Position numbers and translations under genes: made by a program
DNA from: Thermoplasmata archaeon
Lineage (GTDB): Archaea > Thermoplasmatota > Thermoplasmata > Halarchaeoplasmatales > Halarchaeoplasmataceae
Assembly (NCBI GenBank): GCA_003560595.1
Contig: PWKY01000072.1
Coordinates: 1 to 39,135, forward strand
Direction of reading: 5' to 3'
DNA length: 39,135 bases
In this document: positions 28,272 through 37,802 of the stretch, one piece after another
Numbering within the stretch: position 1 is the stretch's first letter
How the letters are laid out: every line of letters begins with the position of its first letter
The notes under the pieces: generated by a model
Databases searched by the model: none
What the model was told of the DNA's origin: nothing
What the model saw: the letters and a program-made list of their open reading frames with translations, nothing else

Positions 28272-29681
28272 ATGAAAGAGGACTTGGACCTAGATAATAT
28301 CATACGGGACGATAAGTTCCAGACCGCCCTAGGTTTGACTATATTTTTTATCATAGTGGTCCTAGCCCATCTTTTTACTGCTGACCCACAGATCTACTAC
28401 GGCGGTGCCGTCATCTTAATCGCTATCTATCTGTGGTTGTTAACACCGATATCCTTTATCTTTACTACATTCCTCATAATCTCTGCCTCGGTTCTCCTGG
28501 GTCTCCTACCTACCGAAGAAGCATTCTACGGTTTTTCCTCCGGTACCCTTTTCTTTCTTATGGGGGCCTTCATCCTGGCCATAGCCTTCGAAACTCAAGA
28601 TCTTCACAAGAGGGTTGCACTAACGTTCTTGAGATACTTTGGTGCATCGACCAAACGATTTCTGTTAGGGGTAACCATGATCGGTGCGTTCCTTTCCATG
28701 CTCATGCCCGAACACGGGATCACCGCCATATTCATACCGATCCTTCTCAGCATATACATGTATACCAAAAGGAAAAATATACTAGAATCCAACTTTGCAA
28801 AGGCAACTCTTCTTGCACTATCCTACGGTACCTCCGTGGGAAGCATAGCTACCTTCCTTGGTGGAGCAAGGAACATATTGGCGGTAGAGATATACACCAA
28901 TTATACCGGGGAAACCGTTTCTTTCGTAGAATGGTTCATAGCTTCCATACCCATCGCATTGGTGATGATGGTTTTAGTGTATCTAGTTCTGAAAAAGATC
29001 TTTAAACTCGAAGATGTGGACATGGATAACATCCGTTTTAAGATAGAGGGTGAGTTAAGGGATATGGGCGACCTGACCATGGGGCAGGGGATGGCCGGAG
29101 GTTTTCTCATATCAGGGTTCATATTATGGGCCACAATCGGTCAGGTACTCGGTATGGGCGTGGTTGCCGTTATGCTGGCAGTTGCCATAGGTATGACGAA
29201 GTTGGTAACGTGGGAAGATGTAGAATCCAGGATGCCCTGGGGTATGCTGTTCCTGTATGTAGGAGCGGTGACCCTTTCTTTGGTACTTCCAAGATCGGGT
29301 ATCCTTGATTCCATTGCCGAGTCCCTACTCTCGTTCGTTGGTACAAACCCCTTTTTGGTGCTAGCCACGTTCGCCCTCATGGCGGTTTTCTTATCCGGAA
29401 TAATGAGTAATGCGGCCGTTACCGCTATAATACTTCCCATAGCCATAACATCCATGAAACCCCTGGGGTTACCCCTTATCGTACCCGTCTATACCATCGC
29501 ACTTGCCAGTGCCTTTGCCTTCACTACTCCAGTGGGGACACCCAGCGCCATGCTGGTTTATGGTACCGGAAATTTGGAAGCCAGGGACTTTTTCAAATCG
29601 GGGATGATACTCAGTATCCTCGGTGTGCTGTGCTTCCTGACTGTAGGATTAGGTTGGTGGAAACTTTTAGGATATTGGTGA
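28272..29681 (+). CDS. DASS/SLC13-family anion transporter
   Basis: About 11 TM; SYGTSVGSIATFLGGARNILA, SGIMSNAAVTAIILPIA, FTTPVGTPSAMLVYG. Confidence 0.88.
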   Translation: MKEDLDLDNIIRDDKFQTALGLTIFFIIVVLAHLFTADPQIYYGGAVILIAIYLWLLTPISFIFTTFLIISASVLLGLLPTEEAFYGFSSGTLFFLMGAFILAIAFETQDLHKRVALTFLRYFGASTKRFLLGVTMIGAFLSMLMPEHGITAIFIPILLSIYMYTKRKNILESNFAKATLLALSYGTSVGSIATFLGGARNILAVEIYTNYTGETVSFVEWFIASIPIALVMMVLVYLVLKKIFKLEDVDMDNIRFKIEGELRDMGDLTMGQGMAGGFLISGFILWATIGQVLGMGVVAVMLAVAIGMTKLVTWEDVESRMPWGMLFLYVGAVTLSLVLPRSGILDSIAESLLSFVGTNPFLVLATFALMAVFLSGIMSNAAVTAIILPIAITSMKPLGLPLIVPVYTIALASAFAFTTPVGTPSAMLVYGTGNLEARDFFKSGMILSILGVLCFLTVGLGWWKLLGYW

Positions 29682-29700
29682 TATAGATAGGTGAATAGAG

Positions 29701-30168
29701 ATGAAAGAAAAAAAGGAAAAAATCATGCTGATAGCCAGCTATAAACGCGAATATTCGGATGCTGCCCTAAACAAGATTCAGCGTTTGATACAAAAGATGA
29801 AACCAGACAGGATAGTGGTGATAAAAGTTGTAGAGGAGAGACAAACCAAAGAACTGGTCAGCGCATCAGTTGGTATGGATGAAAAATCACACATGCAAAA
29901 ATCCATCAGAGAAGAGAAAAAAATCTGTTCAGACGAACTTGCCTCAGATTTAGTTAAAACGATTGAACAAATGGACATACCCATAGAAGTCTATTTCAGG
30001 ATGGGGGAGAGGATATCCCAAGTTATAGTCGATGAATTCAAACGTCAGGGCGCTAACCTATTGATAATACACGATACTAAAAAAGGAAGACTGGATAAAT
30101 TGTTCGGCAGCAATACTACCAAAGAGATCATGGAGGAGCTCGATGAGGAAATGGTCATCAGACTCTGA
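29701..30168 (+). CDS. Universal stress protein (UspA)-like
   Basis: Usp-like fold pattern; RISQVIVDEFKRQGANLLIIHDTKKGRLDKLFGSNTTKEIM. Confidence 0.75.
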   Translation: MKEKKEKIMLIASYKREYSDAALNKIQRLIQKMKPDRIVVIKVVEERQTKELVSASVGMDEKSHMQKSIREEKKICSDELASDLVKTIEQMDIPIEVYFRMGERISQVIVDEFKRQGANLLIIHDTKKGRLDKLFGSNTTKEIMEELDEEMVIRL

Positions 30169-30231
30169 ACGCCTACAAAAATTATAATAACTAGGACTTT
30201 CAACTAAATACACACAGGAGATGAAGAGAAA

Positions 30232-31062
30232 TTGACGATATACACGGATGTATTTCTCTGGACCGGTATCGCCTTGCTTTTGTTCGGATATATCGGAAAG
30301 TATCGCAAGCATGAAACGAGGATGGTCGGTTATGTGATACTTGGATTATTCTGGGTAGCTGAGGCGCCATATTTTTTCGACATCGGTGATATCGTGAACG
30401 CGACTCTGTGTTTAGCCGCTCTTCCTCTTTTCTCCTACTTCGCATACCACGAGTTCCTTTCTAGAAAGTGGGATGAGGATCCGGAGTTGATGAAGTTCAT
30501 AGCCGGAAGTATCTCTATATCCATGTTGATCTACTACAGCGTACAGAGGATACCATTGGCTGCAGGTTTTTTGACCCAGATCGTAGCACAGCATACCAAC
30601 TGGATCTTATCGGGCATGGGCTACGATTTTACACTGGGTGCCATCGAGTACGGAGGCAACCCCTTGTTTTATAGAGTGAATCAAGAACCTATAGGCATAC
30701 CGATAATCGGCTCGGGGATACGGATAATCTTCGCATGTACGGCTCTTCAAACCTTGGCCCCTGCAGGTACCTTGTTGGCACTCACAGCAGCGGAATGGCA
30801 GCGGAAAATTAAGAGTTTGATCATAGTTTTGGTCACAGTGTATATAGCCAATCTATTGAGGAACGTGATGATCGTTTATCTAACATATGAAGACATCACT
30901 TCTTTCGAAGTGGCCCATCATCAGATCGCCAAGGTCGGTTCCGTGATAGTACTCGTGATACTGATGTTGATCGTGTTCGAGATCATGCCCGAGTTCTACG
31001 ATAATATCATAGGTATAGTTTCATTACCCAAAAGAGAAAAGTTATCCGCCGGAGACGACTGA
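30232..31062 (+). CDS. artA: Archaeosortase A family protein (TTG start)
   Basis: Multi-TM; IIFACTALQ (catalytic Cys), NLLRNVMIVYLTY (Arg), FEVAHHQIAKVGSVIVLVILMLIVFEIMPEFYD. Confidence 0.88.
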   Translation: MTIYTDVFLWTGIALLLFGYIGKYRKHETRMVGYVILGLFWVAEAPYFFDIGDIVNATLCLAALPLFSYFAYHEFLSRKWDEDPELMKFIAGSISISMLIYYSVQRIPLAAGFLTQIVAQHTNWILSGMGYDFTLGAIEYGGNPLFYRVNQEPIGIPIIGSGIRIIFACTALQTLAPAGTLLALTAAEWQRKIKSLIIVLVTVYIANLLRNVMIVYLTYEDITSFEVAHHQIAKVGSVIVLVILMLIVFEIMPEFYDNIIGIVSLPKREKLSAGDD

Positions 31063-31248
31063 AAGTACTTTGATGGTATCTCCGTCTTCTAAGGGGTGAT
31101 CTAGAGGGACCGGTCTTCCATCTTTGACAACGATGATGGCATCGAGATGGTGATCCAGTTCTTTGACCAGGTCCGATACATGGCTGTCGGTCGACATCCT
31201 AACGTTTCCCACACCTTCAACGTTTATTTCCATAACGTTCAGCTTCAA
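31042..31248 (-). CDS. MoaD/ThiS/SAMP-like ubiquitin-fold protein
   Basis: 68 aa, beta-grasp pattern, PLEDGDTIKVLSVVSGG with terminal GG. Confidence 0.85.
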   Translation of the reverse strand: MKLNVMEINVEGVGNVRMSTDSHVSDLVKELDHHLDAIIVVKDGRPVPLDHPLEDGDTIKVLSVVSGG

Positions 31249-31271
31249 AGTGTTCGGATATAAAATAGTTT

Positions 31272-31700
31272 CTAATCGAGCAGTTCTCTTAGATATTCAT
31301 CCATCTTTTGCACTGCCGTTTCTTTCCTGGAGGGGTAGCTTTCGACCCTGGCTCTCACCCGGATCGTGTTGTCACCGGTGGAAAGTAGGGTTTTGCCTAG
31401 ATAGGCCTTGCCCTTATCAAGTCTGAAGAAAAAGTTACAGTCCTGGTCTATACGCCTTTCCAGGTCTCGAAGTAATCCTTCCACCACGTCTCTTGACAGA
31501 TTCATGAAAACACCGTCCATCTCTCGATTACGAGAGAGTTTGCCCTTGATTATGAGGATAGGATTGCCGTGATATCCCTCGGCTTCATCCTCCTCCCACT
31601 CGACTTCATGCAGGGCTACGGCGTGTAGTGCTTCTTTCACCTTAAGTGGATCCTCGGTAGCATGACAGTAGGTCAGGAACTCGATATAGTGGAAGGTCAT
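31272..31700 (-). CDS. COG1325-type archaeal RNA-binding/exosome-associated protein
   Basis: FHYIEFLTYCHATEDPLKVKEALHAV ... GYHGNPILIIKGKL. Confidence 0.75.
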   Translation of the reverse strand: MTFHYIEFLTYCHATEDPLKVKEALHAVALHEVEWEEDEAEGYHGNPILIIKGKLSRNREMDGVFMNLSRDVVEGLLRDLERRIDQDCNFFFRLDKGKAYLGKTLLSTGDNTIRVRARVESYPSRKETAVQKMDEYLRELLD

Positions 31701-31770
31701 ATCGAAGGTCAGGATTGATAAAATATAAATATCCTACTGTTGTGTACGGTTTAAAAAATGGTGATGAAAA

Positions 31771-32559
31771 ATGGATTGGGGAATAAAAAACCGCATGTCA
31801 CAGTTGATCCAGCCGGATGGTAAGTGTCTCTTTCTACCCATCGATCACGGGTACTTTCAAGGACCGACGACCAAATTAGAGAAACCGGGAAAGACCGTAG
31901 AGCCGTTGATGGAGTACGCCGACGCTCTCTTCGTTACTCGGGGTGTATTGAGGAACTGTATACCTGCAGATAACACAAAGCCGATAATCCTTCGCGTATC
32001 GGGAGGGCCTAGTGTGATAGGTGAGGACCTGGCCAACGAGGAGCTGACTACGTCGATAGAGGAGATATTGAGATTGAACGCTACCGCGGTGGGTATATCG
32101 ATCTTCGTGGGCAGTGAGTATGAAACTCAAACGGTCACCAACCTGGCCAACCTAGTGGATGAATGTGAGAACTACGGCGTCCCGGTGATGGCTGTGACCG
32201 CCGTTGGTAAGGAGTTAGAGAAGAGGGATGCCCGTTATCTCGGGTTGGCCTCGCGTATCGCCGCGGAGATGGGCGCACGGGTAGTCAAAACATACTGGTG
32301 CGAGAACTTCGATAAGGTCGTAGAAGGATGCCCGGTACCAGTGGTCATGGCCGGTGGTCCCGCAGTAGATACGGAGAAAGAAGTGTTCGACTTCGTTTAT
32401 GACGGCATCAGCAAAGGAGCCGCCGGTGTCAATCTAGGTAGAAACGTCTGGAAGAACGATTATCCAGTACCTATGATCCGCGCTCTCAGAGCGATAATCC
32501 ATGAAGGATATACTGCTGACGAGGCGAACGACCTGTTCGAAGAACTGAAAAGCGAGTAG
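31771..32559 (+). CDS. LsrF-like class I (DhnA-type) aldolase/thiolase
   Basis: LPIDHGYFQGPTTKLEK, FVTRGVLRNCIP, LRVSGGPS, VGSEYE, GLASRIAAEMGARVVKTYW, GAAGVNLGRNV. Confidence 0.88.
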   Translation: MDWGIKNRMSQLIQPDGKCLFLPIDHGYFQGPTTKLEKPGKTVEPLMEYADALFVTRGVLRNCIPADNTKPIILRVSGGPSVIGEDLANEELTTSIEEILRLNATAVGISIFVGSEYETQTVTNLANLVDECENYGVPVMAVTAVGKELEKRDARYLGLASRIAAEMGARVVKTYWCENFDKVVEGCPVPVVMAGGPAVDTEKEVFDFVYDGISKGAAGVNLGRNVWKNDYPVPMIRALRAIIHEGYTADEANDLFEELKSE

Positions 32560-32562
32560 AAT

Positions 32563-33588
32563 ATGCGGGTAGCCACATATCACAGTAACGACGATGTTCG
32601 TGTAGAGGAGATGCCGATACCTTCCATCGGCAGTGACGAACTACTGGTGAAGGTGCGAGCAAGCGGTATATGCGGCAGCGATGTGATGGAGTGGTACCGC
32701 ATAAAAAAAGCTCCTCGAGTACTCGGACATGAGATAGCAGGAGATATAGTTGAAGTGGGAGAAGACGTCCAGGGCTATGAGAAAGGGCAGCGTGTCTTCG
32801 TATCTCACCACGTTCCCTGTGGATCGTGTAAATACTGTGAAGACGATCATACATCGGTGTGTGATACACTCCGCTCTACGAACTTCGACCCAGGGGGATT
32901 CGCCGAGTATCTAAGGGTGCCAAAGATCAACGTTGAGAAGGGTGTGTACGTGATCCCCGATAATATGACTTATTCCCAAGGGGTTTTCATAGAACCTCTG
33001 GCGTGTGTGATCCGGGGGCAGAACTTTTTAGGTATCAGTCCCGGAGATACCGTGCTGGTCCTGGGCAGTGGTTTATCAGGACTATTACATGTAAAACTCG
33101 CCCTGGCCCACGGAGCTAAAAGGGTGATGGCCACGGATATCTCGGAGCTAAGGATGGAAACCGCAAAAAATATCGGTGCTGAAACCGTTTTTAACGCTGA
33201 AGATGTTTCACCTTCCAGCATCCGTGAAGCCAATGACGGATGCTTGGCTGAAAAAGTCATCGTCAGCGTGGGTGCGCCTTCCGCTATGGAACAGGCGTTC
33301 AGAACCGTCGATAAAGGTGGACGCATCCTCCTTTTTGCACCCCTTAAACCGGAACAGATGCTGCCCATGCCCGTATGGGACTTATGGAAAGATGAAGTGA
33401 CTATAACAACCTCCTACGCCGCCAGCCATGAAGATATAAAAGAGGCCATAGATCTCATCTCTTCAGGAAAGGTCCGAGTAAAAGATCTGATCACTCACGA
33501 ACTGCCTCTGGAGGAAGCTCAGAAAGGATTTCAACTAACGGCTAGAGGCGAGGACTCACTCAAAGTGATCATAAGACCGGATATGTGA
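32563..33588 (+). CDS. Zn-dependent medium-chain alcohol/polyol dehydrogenase
   Basis: GICGSDVMEW, GHEIAGDIVEVG, CGSCKYCEDDHTSVC, VLGSGLSGLLHVKLA. Confidence 0.92.
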   Translation: MRVATYHSNDDVRVEEMPIPSIGSDELLVKVRASGICGSDVMEWYRIKKAPRVLGHEIAGDIVEVGEDVQGYEKGQRVFVSHHVPCGSCKYCEDDHTSVCDTLRSTNFDPGGFAEYLRVPKINVEKGVYVIPDNMTYSQGVFIEPLACVIRGQNFLGISPGDTVLVLGSGLSGLLHVKLALAHGAKRVMATDISELRMETAKNIGAETVFNAEDVSPSSIREANDGCLAEKVIVSVGAPSAMEQAFRTVDKGGRILLFAPLKPEQMLPMPVWDLWKDEVTITTSYAASHEDIKEAIDLISSGKVRVKDLITHELPLEEAQKGFQLTARGEDSLKVIIRPDM

Positions 33589-33591
33589 TCT

Positions 33592-35475
33592 CTAACCAAC
33601 GAAGACAGGTCTTTTAGAGATATTCTTAGGTACAGGAAGACCTCTGAAAGGAAGTCGGCCTTGTTTACGGCTGAGTTCTTTCTTCAGTTCTTCAACATCC
33701 ATCGAGACCTGTTCTCCACTTTCACGCACTCGAACGGACAACTCCCCACTTTCGACCTCTCTAGAACCGATTATGACCACATATGGGATCCACTCTTTCT
33801 CAGCCTCACGTACCTTTCTTCCCACGGTCCTGTCCGTATCGTCGATGTCTACACGGACACCTGTGAACTCGTTCGATAGTTTCTCAACGAACTCGATCTG
33901 ATCTTCCGAAACCGGTAATAGCCTGAGTTGAGTAGGTGCTAGCCAGTATGGGAACGACGGTTTAACACCCCTAGACATCTCTTCCGCAGCCCTTTCCAGA
34001 AGGGTGAACATCACCCGCTCGATACCACCGCTGGGCGATAGGTGGAGTATGTATGGATGCTTTTCTTCCCCATCCGAATCAACGAATTTGATCCCGTAAC
34101 GCTCTGCGTTCTCCACATCGATCTGATCCGTAACGAGGGCACTGGCCCTACCGGAAGAGTCGATATAGTTGAACTCGTATTTCAATACGAAGTAAAAGAA
34201 CTGATCCTCCCATATCTCTACCAAGGCAGGTTTACCATAATTTTTCACTAATCTATTTAGGTGTTCGCGATGTTCTTCAAATATCTCCCTTGTACATCTG
34301 ATAGCTAGTTCCAATCCATCGGGCACTCCTATCCCGATACCGTTCAACACGTCCATGGCCAGGTCCATACGGACCATCATCTCTTCTTTAGCCTGGTCCA
34401 TATCTCTGCACAAGGCGTGGGAGTCGGGCATGGTGAAGGCCCTCTGTCTCCTTAAACCGCTTATCTCGCCCCTCTGCTCAACTCTGAATGAATATCGGGT
34501 CAATTCGTAGAGACGTAGAGGTAGGTTCCTGTAAGATACGGTCATATCTTTGGCCATGAGGAACTGTCCAAAGCAAGCGGCGAACCTCAAGAACACATCT
34601 TTATCGGGAGTCGCGATGGTATATTGTCTAGCCGGGAATCTATCGAGATAGCTCTTCAAAGTAGGGTGGTTCATGTCGTACATTATAGGTGACTCGATCT
34701 CCATTGCACCGTACTCTCTTGTTTTGGTACTGACAAAGTCCTCGAGTAAACCTTTTATCAGCCTACCCTTCGGATAGTAGCGCAAGTTGCCGGGATCGGA
34801 GCCGGGTTCGTAATCCACCAGTTCGTGTTCATGCATCAGCCTTATGTGAGGGGGTTCCTTACCTTCGGTGCGTTTTCCCCCGGCTTCATAGGTGATGAAA
34901 CGTTCTAGACCTTCTTCTCCTCCAAAATCATACCCTCGGACTTTATCGGATACTGTGACTTCATGAAATCCACCGTCAAGATCCAATATGCCCCAGGTAG
35001 ATTGCATCTCCTCTTCCGCTTCTAAGGCCTTAGAGACCACTTCTCCCTTTTCACCCTCGGGTACGATCTCCTTTGAGAGCTCGGAGAGTGGATGTCCTTT
35101 ACAGCTCAACTTGAAGGCTTTGTACCAACCGAAGGGTGAACGGTGAACCGTGTACTCCTCCGAAAGGATACTTTCCATCCCTTTCAATACTTCGACGGCG
35201 GTGTCGGGAGACGATAGGTCTGAGCTAAGATGTGCGTAGGGGTAGAGCATTATACGTTCTATGCCCAGCTGTTCCGCCACTTTTTTGACTTCGTCCACAC
35301 CCTGGTCCACGACTTCTTTCTCCCTACCCTCGTCACCTTTTTCTACGGCGGTGAACACGGATAAACATTCTTCCATCCTTCCTTCTTTCATCTCTTCGGA
35401 TATGTCCTCAGCCACAGGCGTGTCCTTCTTTACCTCGTACTCAAGATAATCCGAATGGATGAGAAGAAGTTTCAC
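33592..35475 (-). CDS. thrS: Threonyl-tRNA synthetase, archaeal type with N-terminal editing domain
   Basis: Archaeal N-terminus MKLLLIHSDYLEYEVK; class II motifs including RVEQRGEISGLRRQRAFTMPDSHAL; anticodon-binding C-terminus. Confidence 0.96.
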   Translation of the reverse strand: MKLLLIHSDYLEYEVKKDTPVAEDISEEMKEGRMEECLSVFTAVEKGDEGREKEVVDQGVDEVKKVAEQLGIERIMLYPYAHLSSDLSSPDTAVEVLKGMESILSEEYTVHRSPFGWYKAFKLSCKGHPLSELSKEIVPEGEKGEVVSKALEAEEEMQSTWGILDLDGGFHEVTVSDKVRGYDFGGEEGLERFITYEAGGKRTEGKEPPHIRLMHEHELVDYEPGSDPGNLRYYPKGRLIKGLLEDFVSTKTREYGAMEIESPIMYDMNHPTLKSYLDRFPARQYTIATPDKDVFLRFAACFGQFLMAKDMTVSYRNLPLRLYELTRYSFRVEQRGEISGLRRQRAFTMPDSHALCRDMDQAKEEMMVRMDLAMDVLNGIGIGVPDGLELAIRCTREIFEEHREHLNRLVKNYGKPALVEIWEDQFFYFVLKYEFNYIDSSGRASALVTDQIDVENAERYGIKFVDSDGEEKHPYILHLSPSGGIERVMFTLLERAAEEMSRGVKPSFPYWLAPTQLRLLPVSEDQIEFVEKLSNEFTGVRVDIDDTDRTVGRKVREAEKEWIPYVVIIGSREVESGELSVRVRESGEQVSMDVEELKKELSRKQGRLPFRGLPVPKNISKRPVFVG

Positions 35476-35696
35476 AGCACCGCCCCCATGTTAAGCGTCA
35501 ATAAACCAGGCATTATGAACTCTATCAGTAACATCCCGAACAGTGTTCCCAGTAAAAAGGCGATGATCAACAAACCCGCCCTATGTTCTTCTTTTTCTTC
35601 ATATCGTCTCAGCCTTTCATCCCATTCTAACAGCTCAACTGTTTTTTCCAATCCCGTGGACATGGTCTCATTCCTCATCATTTTCTGATCTGGCAA
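35472..35696 (-). CDS. Small single-TM membrane protein (real start may be at 35681 or 35663)
   Basis: EHRAGLLIIAFLLGTLFGMLLIEFIMPGLL; 4-nt overlap with thrS. Confidence 0.6.
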   Translation of the reverse strand: MPDQKMMRNETMSTGLEKTVELLEWDERLRRYEEKEEHRAGLLIIAFLLGTLFGMLLIEFIMPGLLTLNMGAVL

Positions 35697-35934
35697 GTAG
35701 TATCAAACCAGTGCAGCTTTCACATGCTCGTATCTCGGTGTCCCAACAGCCCTCTTTGCAAACCCATCTACCGCAGAAACCGCACTGTATTATCTCTTTT
35801 TTTACTTTGGTGTCTTTACATAGATCACAGACGAAACCTTCCAGCGAATCTATGGGCTCTTCCGGGCTCTGGCCCGGTTCCCTTACTCTAGATATCTGTT
35901 TCATCACCTTATCAAATGTATCTCTGGAACGCAT
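35668..35934 (-). CDS. Small zinc-finger protein (treble-clef/RING-like Cys pattern)
   Basis: CDLCKD...CGFCGRWVCKEGCWDTEIRACESC. Confidence 0.7.
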   Translation of the reverse strand: MRSRDTFDKVMKQISRVREPGQSPEEPIDSLEGFVCDLCKDTKVKKEIIQCGFCGRWVCKEGCWDTEIRACESCTGLILLARSENDEE

Positions 35935-36024
35935 ATCTCGTCATTAAGTGTACGCTAGTATAAAAGTTTTCGATGTCCTAGTACCCCAACAGATATAAAG
36001 CATACCGGCAGATTAAGAGAATCG

Positions 36025-36624
36025 ATGTCAGCGTACAACAAGAAAGATGGATTTTACCGCCGTGCGAAAAAAGAAGGATACCGTTCCCGTGCAGTTTACA
36101 AGTTAAAACAGATAGATGAAAAATTCAACATATTCCAGCCCGATCTCACCGTACTCGATCTCGGTGCAGCCCCGGGGGGATGGAGCCAATATGCTGTAGA
36201 GATGGTCGGTCCGGGAAATGTAATGGCCGTTGACTTAAAGGGTATGAGAGATGTAGATGGTGTAGAACAGTACAGGGCGGACGTTACCGACGAAGCCGCC
36301 ATGAGGAGGATATTGATAATCGCTGATGAGATAGACGTGGTGATCTCGGATATGGCCCCGGATATAAGCGGAAACTACAGTCTCGATCAAGCAAGGTCTG
36401 TCTATCTAGCTCGCTCCGCCCTGGATGTATGTCGCTGGGTGCTGAGAGAAGGGGGTAGTTTTGTCGTTAAAGTCTTCCAGGGTGAAGATTTCAACGATCT
36501 ACTCGAAGAGATCAGAGGGGGTTTTAGATTCGTAAAGTGTCATTCCCCTGAAGCCTCCCGAGATTCGAGTTCAGAGATGTACGTGATAGGTAAGGGGTTT
36601 TTAGGCTATGGCCAAAAAGATTAA
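36025..36624 (+). CDS. rlmE: 23S rRNA 2'-O-methyltransferase, FtsJ/RlmE family
   Basis: YRSRAVYKLKQIDEKF, VLDLGAAPGGWSQYA, DVVISDMAPDISGN, VVKVFQGEDF, KCHSPEASRDSSSEMYVIG. Confidence 0.95.
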   Translation: MSAYNKKDGFYRRAKKEGYRSRAVYKLKQIDEKFNIFQPDLTVLDLGAAPGGWSQYAVEMVGPGNVMAVDLKGMRDVDGVEQYRADVTDEAAMRRILIIADEIDVVISDMAPDISGNYSLDQARSVYLARSALDVCRWVLREGGSFVVKVFQGEDFNDLLEEIRGGFRFVKCHSPEASRDSSSEMYVIGKGFLGYGQKD

Positions 36625-36656
36625 TAACTAAGAAAGGTTTATTATTACTGGTCATC

Positions 36657-36881
36657 ATGAAAACGTACATCAAACTGGTATTTCACAGCGATGGTGAAAA
36701 GCCCTCTGAAATAGTTGATATACTCTACGGACTGGGGTTCGAACCCCAGAAGGGAGAATATGATATGGTGTACAAATGGAACAATGAAGCAACGGTATCC
36801 GACGCGATCTGGTTCGCGGACAAGATCCACGCTGCACTGAACGGTCTAGGCGTTTCATTCTCCATCGAAACTACTGAGTAA
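36657..36881 (+). CDS. Small conserved-looking protein of unknown function (74 aa)
   Basis: Short ORF directly after rlmE with well-behaved composition. Confidence 0.6.
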   Translation: MKTYIKLVFHSDGEKPSEIVDILYGLGFEPQKGEYDMVYKWNNEATVSDAIWFADKIHAALNGLGVSFSIETTE

Positions 36882-36914
36882 AAAAAATAAAAAAAGAGGG
36901 AAATGGGTTAGCTA

Positions 36915-37802
36915 TCAGAAGCCGTACTTTTCACACTTTTCATCGACTTCTTTTTGGATCTTTTCGATATCCTTTTCGGATAGATGTCTGAACCTTCTCT
37001 GTGGGCGTAAGTATTCCTCTACTGGCTTCCTCTTCTTTGGCTTGACTGTAACGTTCAGGTTGCATATGTCTCCATCCTCGGCTTCCCACAGTACGAAAAC
37101 ACCGGTCTCCACAGCAAGTCTGGCGATACTGATGGTGTCGTCGCTTCCGTGTCTCCATCCCGTTGGACATGGTGAGAACACGTGTAGGAAAGCCGGACCG
37201 TCAGTTTCTATCGCCTTCTTTACCTTCTTCTTAAGATCGGGTATATGTGAGATAGAAGCAGTTGCCGTGTAGGGTATTCCATGGGCGGCGCATATAGCGG
37301 CTATCGGTTTTTTCGGCCTGTGTTCACCGATGCTCAGTTTACCCGCTGGTGAAGTCGTTGTGCTCGCTCCGTAAGGTGTGGAACTGCATCTCTGAATACC
37401 TGTGTTCATGTAGGCCTCGTTGTCCAGACATACATAGGTTATGTTATGCCCTCTTTCCAGCATACCTGAGAGTGCTTGGAAGCCGATATCGAAGGTTCCG
37501 CCGTCACCACCGAAGGCTATGACGTTCACACCTTCTTTCTTTCCCAACTCTTTAAGAGCGACCTCAACACCGGAAGCTACGCTTGCGGAGTTCTCGAAAG
37601 CTGCGTGTATAATAGGTATCTCCCAGGCGGTTTCAGGATATCCTGTAGAGATCACTTCTAAACAACCCGTACATATTGTCGCTATGGTATCCGGACCCGC
37701 GACTTTCAGTATCTGTCTGACCGCAGTACCTTCACCGCAGCCCGCGCATGCTCTGTGCCCGGAAGCAAATAATTCTAGTTCTTCTTCTGCCATCTTGATC
37801 AC
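36915..37802 (-). CDS. porB: Pyruvate:ferredoxin oxidoreductase beta subunit
   Basis: [49 protein letters not shown] (TPP binding). Confidence 0.96.
   Translation of the reverse strand: MIKMAEEELELFASGHRACAGCGEGTAVRQILKVAGPDTIATICTGCLEVISTGYPETAWEIPIIHAAFENSASVASGVEVALKELGKKEGVNVIAFGGDGGTFDIGFQALSGMLERGHNITYVCLDNEAYMNTGIQRCSSTPYGASTTTSPAGKLSIGEHRPKKPIAAICAAHGIPYTATASISHIPDLKKKVKKAIETDGPAFLHVFSPCPTGWRHGSDDTISIARLAVETGVFVLWEAEDGDICNLNVTVKPKKRKPVEEYLRPQRRFRHLSEKDIEKIQKEVDEKCEKYGF

Noticed and set aside
28433-29005. 190-aa ORF in alternate frame of the DASS transporter
   Set aside because: Out-of-frame shadow of a clear transporter gene.
32486-32869. 127-aa ORF antisense to the lsrF-like/adh junction
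   Set aside because: Antisense to two supported genes; Arg/His/Leu-rich shadow.
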